In this document: in pieces, positions 59,990 to 64,000 of the stretch
Numbering within the stretch: position 1 is the first letter of the stretch
How the letters are laid out: every line of letters begins with the position of its first letter
NCBI RefSeq assembly: GCF_963853665.1
Contig: NZ_OY970459.1
Coordinates: 4,712,001 to 4,776,000, forward strand
Direction of reading: 5' to 3'
Length of the DNA: 64,000 nt
Origin: Mycobacterium decipiens
Lineage (GTDB): Bacteria; Actinomycetota; Actinomycetes; Mycobacteriales; Mycobacteriaceae
Made by a program: the position numbers and the translations under genes
The notes under the pieces: generated by a model
The model's database searches: none
The model's input: only the letters and a program-made list of their open reading frames with translations
What the model was told of the DNA's origin: nothing

Positions 59990-60003
59990 TGACACAGGTT
60001 CTA
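59990..60003. promoter_or_regulatory. KstR-like site upstream of mce4
   Basis: On the minus strand TAGAACCTGTGTCA fits TNNAACNNGTTNNA with one change (GTT is GTG). It lies between the hsd4A stop (60042) and yrbE4A start (59805). mce4 is a known KstR target. Confidence 0.5.
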
Positions 60004-60041
60004 CCTGTCGGGCGGGCCGCACGAAAGGGCGGCAAATCCCC

Positions 60042-61010
60042 TCACTCGCGCATCAGACCGGTCGCAGCAAAGTTGTGTTCCGGATCCCGACCGGCAAAAT
60101 ACTCGCGCAACGTCACGTTGAGCTGGGCGGGCTCCCAAGCCGAACCGTCCGCGGTGAAGCGGCGCTCAATCTGCGGCGCCGACACCAACGTCACCTGCGG
60201 ACCGTAGACGATGAACACCTGACCGTTGACTTCCGCGGCAGCCGGGGACACCAGAAACCGGACCAGGCTCACCACATGCTCCGGTGACAACGGGTCGATC
60301 TGGCCCTGTTCGTTTTCGGGAGCGGCACCGAACACATCGGCCGTCATGGCGGTGCGGGCCCGCGGACAGATCACGTTCGCGCAAACCCGGTACCGCCCCA
60401 GTGCCCGCGCGGCCGACAGGGTCAGCGCGGTGATGCCCGCCTTGGCGGCGGCGTAGTTCGCCTGCCCCACCGGGCCCACCAAACCCGCCTCCGACGAGGT
60501 GTTGACGAGCCGGCCGTAGACCGGTCCCCCGCTGGCCTGCTTCGCTTTGCCCCGCCAGTAGGCGGCGGCGTTGCGGGTGAGCAGAAAATGACCGCGCAGG
60601 TGCACCGCGATCACGGCGTCCCATTCCTCATCGGACATGTTGAACAGCATCCGGTCGCGGGTGATGCCGGCGTTGTTCACCACGATGTGCAATCCGCCCA
60701 GCCCGTCCGCGCAGCTGACCAGCTCGTCGGCGGTGGCGCCTTGGCTGATATCGCCGGTCACCGCGACCGCCTTAGCGCCGGTCTTCGTGATCTCGTCGAC
60801 GACATCGGAGCCATCCAGGGCGGAGGCGAGATCGTTGACGACGACGGTGGCGCCCAGCCGAGCCAGGCCAAGCGCCTCGGCCCGACCCAATCCCGCGGCC
60901 GCGCCGGTGACCACCGCGACCTTTCCGGACAGATCAGTCTCGTTGGTGCCCCAGCCCGGCGACGATGCCGACCCGGTAGCGGTCTGCGCAGGGGGCGGGC
61001 AGTTGGACAT
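60042..61010 (-). CDS. hsd4A: short-chain dehydrogenase Hsd4A (steroid/hydroxyacyl-CoA)
   Basis: 322 residues from ATG 61010. SDR motifs: VAVVTGAAAGLGRAEALGL, NNAGITRDRMLFNMSDEEWD, NTSSEAGLVG (Ser) and YAAAKAGITAL (YxxxK). The DRMLFNMSDEEWD block is typical of the peroxisomal multifunctional enzyme type 2 / 17beta-hydroxysteroid dehydrogenase 4 branch. In actinobacteria Hsd4A oxidises 17-hydroxysteroids and side-chain hydroxyacyl-CoA intermediates. It follows fdxD by 41 bp and precedes mce4, as Rv3502c does. Confidence 0.88.
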   Translation of the reverse strand: MSNCPPPAQTATGSASSPGWGTNETDLSGKVAVVTGAAAGLGRAEALGLARLGATVVVNDLASALDGSDVVDEITKTGAKAVAVTGDISQGATADELVSCADGLGGLHIVVNNAGITRDRMLFNMSDEEWDAVIAVHLRGHFLLTRNAAAYWRGKAKQASGGPVYGRLVNTSSEAGLVGPVGQANYAAAKAGITALTLSAARALGRYRVCANVICPRARTAMTADVFGAAPENEQGQIDPLSPEHVVSLVRFLVSPAAAEVNGQVFIVYGPQVTLVSAPQIERRFTADGSAWEPAQLNVTLREYFAGRDPEHNFAATGLMRE

Positions 61011-61051
61011 AGTCAATTTATGAATACCTCTAGTTCCGGGCTACGCCCTGC

Positions 61052-61243
61052 TCAGTTTTCACGCAGCAACGCCGCGCGCGGGCATTCGGCGATAGCCTGC
61101 TCGGCCAGATCCTCCTGATCAGCGGGAATCGGATCGGTCTTCACGACGGCATAGTCCTCGTCGTCCAGGTCGAAGATGTCCGGCGCGATTCCCAAGCACA
61201 CCGCGTTCCCTTCACACCGGTCTCGGTCCACGATCACCCGCAC
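61052..61243 (-). CDS. fdxD: ferredoxin FdxD
   Basis: 63 residues from GTG 61243, with GGAGG 5 bases upstream; the longer frame is rejected. DRDRCEGNAVCLGIAPDIF and ECPRAALL give the CxxxxxC...C pattern of a [3Fe-4S] ferredoxin of the type that feeds cytochromes P450. A role in steroid hydroxylation (for example with Cyp125 or Cyp142) is inferred from the neighbours. Confidence 0.92.
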   Translation of the reverse strand: MRVIVDRDRCEGNAVCLGIAPDIFDLDDEDYAVVKTDPIPADQEDLAEQAIAECPRAALLREN

Positions 61244-61360
61244 GGCAACCTCCTTACACTGGCCATCCATCCCTTACCTGGCCCTATTCCGGCCCGGGAC
61301 TCTTAGCTCCACCATAGGGCCCTGGTACGCCCGAGGAAACGGTCGCTGGATTCCCAGACT

Positions 61361-61374
61361 AGAACGTGTTACAA
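61361..61374. promoter_or_regulatory. KstR operator between fdxD and fadE26
   Basis: TAGAACGTGTTACA fits TNNAACNNGTTNNA at all fixed positions and lies in the divergent region, 118 bp from fdxD and 117 bp from fadE26. Both flanking operons are cholesterol genes, so it probably controls both. Confidence 0.75.
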
Positions 61375-61490
61375 CCGGGGAGACGGACAGGTAGCCGTTG
61401 GCATTGGTTGTTGACGGTTTGTTGGCGGTTTGTTGACGGCACGCAATTGCTGTCGATAGTGGCGCGAGCATTCGATCGGAGGCGGCTGGA

Positions 61491-62672
61491 ATGCGCATCA
61501 GTTACACCCCTGAACAGGAGGAGCTGCGTCGCGAGCTGCGCTCGTACTTCAGCACGCTGATGACCCCGGAACGCCGAGAGGCGTTGAGTTCGGTCCAGGG
61601 CGAGTACGGCGTCGGCAACGTGTACCGGGAGACGGTCGCACAGATGGGCAAGGACGGATGGCTCGCCCTGGGCTGGCCCAAGGAGTACGGGGGTCAGGAC
61701 CGCTCGGCGATGGACCAGCTGATCTTCACCGACGAAGCCGCCATCGCCGGTGCACCGGTGCCGTTCCTGACGATCAACAGCGTGGCGCCGACGATCATGG
61801 CCTACGGAACCGACGAGCAGAAGAAGTCCTTCCTGCCCAAGATCGCCGCCGGGGACTTGCACTTCTCGATCGGCTACTCCGAGCCCGGCGCCGGCACCGA
61901 CCTGGCCAACCTGCGCACCACCGCGGTCCGCGACGGCGACGACTACGTGGTCAACGGCCAGAAGATGTGGACCAGCCTGATCGCGTACGCGGACTACGTG
62001 TGGCTGGCGGTGCGCACCAACACGGAGGTCAAAAAGCATCGCGGCATCTCGGTGCTGATTGTGCCCACGACCGCCGACGGTTTCTCCTGGACGCCGGTGC
62101 ACACCATGGCCGGCCCGGACACCAGCGCCACCTACTTCTCCGACGTGCGGGTGCCGGTGACCAACCGGGTCGGCGAGGAGAACGCCGGCTGGCGGCTGGT
62201 GACCAACCAGCTCAACCACGAGCGGGTCGCCCTGGTGTCGCCGGCGCCGATCTTCCTGTGCCTGCGCGAGGTTCGCGAATGGGCGCAGAACACCAAGGAC
62301 GCCAGCGGAGCCCGACTCATCGACTCGGAGTGGGTGCAGCTCAATCTGGCCCGGGTGCATGCCAAGGTCGAGGTCCTGAAGTTGATCAACTGGGAGCTGG
62401 CGTCGGCGAAGGACGCCACCCCATCACCGGCCGACGCGTCGGCGGCCAAGGTTTTCGGAACCGAGCTGGCCACCGAGGCCTACCGGTTGTTGATGGAGGT
62501 GCTGGGCACCGCGGCAACCCTGCGTCAGGATTCACCGGGCGCGTTGCTGCGCGGCCGGGTCGAGCGGATGCACCGGGCGTGCCTGATCCTGACCTTCGGC
62601 GGCGGCACCAACGAAGTCCAGCGCGACATCATCGGGATGGTCGCGTTGGGCCTGCCCAGGGCCAACCGCTGA
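61491..62672 (+). CDS. fadE26: acyl-CoA dehydrogenase FadE26 (ChsE4)
   Basis: 393 residues from ATG 61491. Acyl-CoA dehydrogenase fold: SIGYSEPGAGTDLANLRTTA (FAD/substrate loop), KMWTSLIAYADYVWLAVRT, and LRGRVERMHRACLILTFGGGTNEVQRDIIGMVALGLPR, the C-terminal FAD-binding helix region. With FadE27 it forms the ChsE4-ChsE5 heterotetramer that dehydrogenates the sterol side-chain CoA ester in the first oxidation cycle. fadE27 starts 21 bp downstream. Confidence 0.93.
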   Translation: MRISYTPEQEELRRELRSYFSTLMTPERREALSSVQGEYGVGNVYRETVAQMGKDGWLALGWPKEYGGQDRSAMDQLIFTDEAAIAGAPVPFLTINSVAPTIMAYGTDEQKKSFLPKIAAGDLHFSIGYSEPGAGTDLANLRTTAVRDGDDYVVNGQKMWTSLIAYADYVWLAVRTNTEVKKHRGISVLIVPTTADGFSWTPVHTMAGPDTSATYFSDVRVPVTNRVGEENAGWRLVTNQLNHERVALVSPAPIFLCLREVREWAQNTKDASGARLIDSEWVQLNLARVHAKVEVLKLINWELASAKDATPSPADASAAKVFGTELATEAYRLLMEVLGTAATLRQDSPGALLRGRVERMHRACLILTFGGGTNEVQRDIIGMVALGLPRANR

Positions 62673-62693
62673 CGTTATCTGGGAGGACTATTC

Positions 62694-63791
62694 ATGGATT
62701 TCTCGACAACCGAAGCGGCACGGGACCTCGGTGGCCTGGTCGACACCATCGTGGACGCGGTGTGCACACCCGAGCATCAACGGGCGCTGGACAAGCTCGA
62801 GCCACGGTTCGACCGCGATCTGTGGCGCAAGCTCGTCGACGCCGACATCCTGTCCAGTGCGGCGGCTTCGTCGTTGGGCGGCGAGGGTTTTGGCGTGCTC
62901 GAGCAGGTGGCGGTGCTGGTTGCGATGGGGCATCAGCTGGCGGCGGTACCGTACCTGGAGTCGGTGGTACTCGCCGCCGGCGCGTTGGCCCGGTTCGGCT
63001 CCGGGGAACTGCAGCAGCGCTGGGGGGTGCCGGCGGTTTCCGGCGAAAAGATCCTCACCGTCGCCCTCGACGGCGAGATGGGCGAGGGTCCGGTGCAGGC
63101 CACCCGTGCCGGTGCTGGCCATCGTCTCACCGGCACTCGCACCCAGGTGGGGTATGCCCCGGCGGCCGACGCATTTCTGGTACCCGCCGAAACGGATTCC
63201 GGCACAGCCGTTTTCCTGGTTGCCGTCGACGACCCAGGGGTTGCGGTGACGCCGCTGCGGACCACCGGCCTGGGCAGCGTCGGACACCTGGCGCTGGATG
63301 GGACCGAGGTCGACGCCGGGCGCCGGGTCGGTGGGGGTGATATCGCGGTTTGGCTGAGTACTCTTGGGACTCTGGGCCGCACCGCATTTCAGCTTGGTGT
63401 GCTCGAGCGCGGATTGCAGTTGACCGCCGAGTATGCGCGCACCCGTGAGCAGTTCGACCGCCCGATCGGCAGCTTCCAGGCGGTGGGGCAACGGCTGGCC
63501 GACGGCTACATCGATGTCAAGGGATTGCGGCTGACGCTCACTCAGGCGGCCTGGCGGGTGGCCGAGGATCTTCCCGCCGACATCGACGTCGCCACCGCGG
63601 CGTTCTGGGCCGCCGAGGCCGGGCATCGGGTGGCGCACACCATCGTGCACGTGCACGGCGGCGTCGGCGTCGACACCGATCACCCGGTGCACCGCTATTT
63701 CCTGGCCGCCAAGCAGACCGAGTTCGCGTTGGGCGGCGCTACCGGGCAGCTCCGCCGAATCGGCCATGAACTGGCGGAAACCCCTGCCTAA
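62694..63791 (+). CDS. fadE27: acyl-CoA dehydrogenase FadE27 (ChsE5)
   Basis: 365 residues from ATG 62694 with gggagga upstream. The partner subunit: N-terminal helical domain (VDTIVDAVCTPEHQRALDKLEPRFDRDLW), a middle beta domain, and ARTREQFDRPIGSFQAVGQRLADGYI in the C-terminal helices. In heteromeric steroid acyl-CoA dehydrogenases only one subunit type carries the catalytic base, so the shorter active-site text fits. Co-transcribed with fadE26. The next gene, fadD17 in H37Rv, would begin beyond the window. Confidence 0.92.
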   Translation: MDFSTTEAARDLGGLVDTIVDAVCTPEHQRALDKLEPRFDRDLWRKLVDADILSSAAASSLGGEGFGVLEQVAVLVAMGHQLAAVPYLESVVLAAGALARFGSGELQQRWGVPAVSGEKILTVALDGEMGEGPVQATRAGAGHRLTGTRTQVGYAPAADAFLVPAETDSGTAVFLVAVDDPGVAVTPLRTTGLGSVGHLALDGTEVDAGRRVGGGDIAVWLSTLGTLGRTAFQLGVLERGLQLTAEYARTREQFDRPIGSFQAVGQRLADGYIDVKGLRLTLTQAAWRVAEDLPADIDVATAAFWAAEAGHRVAHTIVHVHGGVGVDTDHPVHRYFLAAKQTEFALGGATGQLRRIGHELAETPA

Positions 63792-63840
63792 CCCCGTCGC
63801 CGTGACGAGCGTGACACCAGCGTGACGCTCGCGACGACGG

Positions 63841-64000
63841 GAGCGGACGAGTTGAGCACCCGCCCGACGACGATGCGATCCGCACAGCGGATCGCTGAGG
63901 AGCGGACGAGTTGAGCACCCGCCCGACGACGATGCGATCCGCACAGCGGATCGCTGAGGAGCGGACGAGTTGAGCACCCGCCCGACGACGATGCGATCCG
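63841..64000 (+). repeat. 59-bp tandem repeat of MIRU type
   Basis: Units start at 63841, 63900 and 63959 (the last cut by the window end) and are identical. Each unit encodes, from a TTG, a 20-residue peptide beginning MSTRPTTMRS whose TGA overlaps the TTG of the next unit (TTGA), with gaggag before it. This stop/start chaining is the property of mycobacterial interspersed repetitive units. Confidence 0.85.

Noticed and set aside
61658..63340. Plus-strand 560-codon frame across fadE26 and fadE27
   Set aside because: It is the second reading frame of two real acyl-CoA dehydrogenase genes and has no motifs.
1..64000. CRISPR array, tRNA, rRNA or phage integration site
   Set aside because: No regularly spaced repeat with variable spacers, no cloverleaf-like element and no integrase or recombinase were seen; the only tandem arrays are the coding repeat at 8030-8089 and the 59-bp units at the right end.

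Overview
The window is high-GC actinobacterial DNA from a slow-growing mycobacterium of, or very close to, the Mycobacterium tuberculosis lineage. The evidence is a PE_PGRS protein, PE/PPE pairs, ESX-3-type Esx proteins, a methoxymycolate-synthase-like methyltransferase, an MmpL transporter, and a complete mce4 locus. Several predicted proteins match in length the H37Rv products I remember (PE31 98 aa, OtsA 500 aa, Rv3489 54 aa, Rv3491 192 aa, Mce4A 400 aa, YrbE4A 254 aa). All comparisons with H37Rv are from memory, not from a search.

Layout. 1-9.1 kb: the start of a PE_PGRS protein carrying a histidine-phosphatase (phosphoglycerate-mutase-like) domain, small secreted proteins, a metallo-beta-lactamase-fold hydrolase, an HTH regulator, a BpoA-like hydrolase, and an MFS transporter whose reading frame runs without a stop into a YqjI-like PadR regulator with a long Gly/Pro/His-rich front. 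9.3-25.2 kb: a block syntenic with H37Rv Rv3476c-Rv3486, with kgtP, PE31, PPE60, a large patatin-like protein, a GAP-family membrane protein, a guanine-deaminase-like amidohydrolase, exported proteins, cpsA, two SDR enzymes, an enoyl-CoA hydratase and a DoxX protein. 25.3-46.9 kb: an accessory block placed where H37Rv has, as I recall, only lipF and Rv3488. It holds a partial copy of the ESX-3 locus (PE5-like, a deleted PPE4-like ORF, esxG-like, esxH-like, eccE3-like, but no espG/eccD/mycP), a PucR regulator, a secreted lipase, a GlxA-type regulator divergent from a small monooxygenase, an intact PPE with a broken PE, another decayed PE/PPE pair, an mmaA3-like gene, an adenylate cyclase and an mmpL. 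Two nearly identical 1051-bp direct copies of a LipF/LipY-type lipase lie 11.75 kb apart, with a third, decayed lipase tail nearby. 47.0-63.8 kb: the conserved Rv3489-otsA-Rv3491 group, the mce4 operon (yrbE4A-yrbE4B-mce4ABCDEF plus two Mce-associated proteins), hsd4A, fdxD and fadE26-fadE27. The window ends in a 59-bp tandem repeat of MIRU type.

How the genes work together. The right third is a cholesterol module: Mce4 imports the sterol, FadE26/FadE27 start beta-oxidation of the side chain, and Hsd4A/FdxD are accessory steps. KstR-type operators (TNNAACNNGTTNNA) sit between fdxD and fadE26 and, in near-consensus form, upstream of mce4. A third perfect match sits before the SDR pair at 22-23.5 kb, suggesting that these unassigned enzymes join the same regulon. 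The accessory block looks like a site of repeated duplication, gene conversion and decay involving ESX-3-type secretion substrates and secreted lipases.

I saw no tRNA, rRNA, CRISPR array or transposase.
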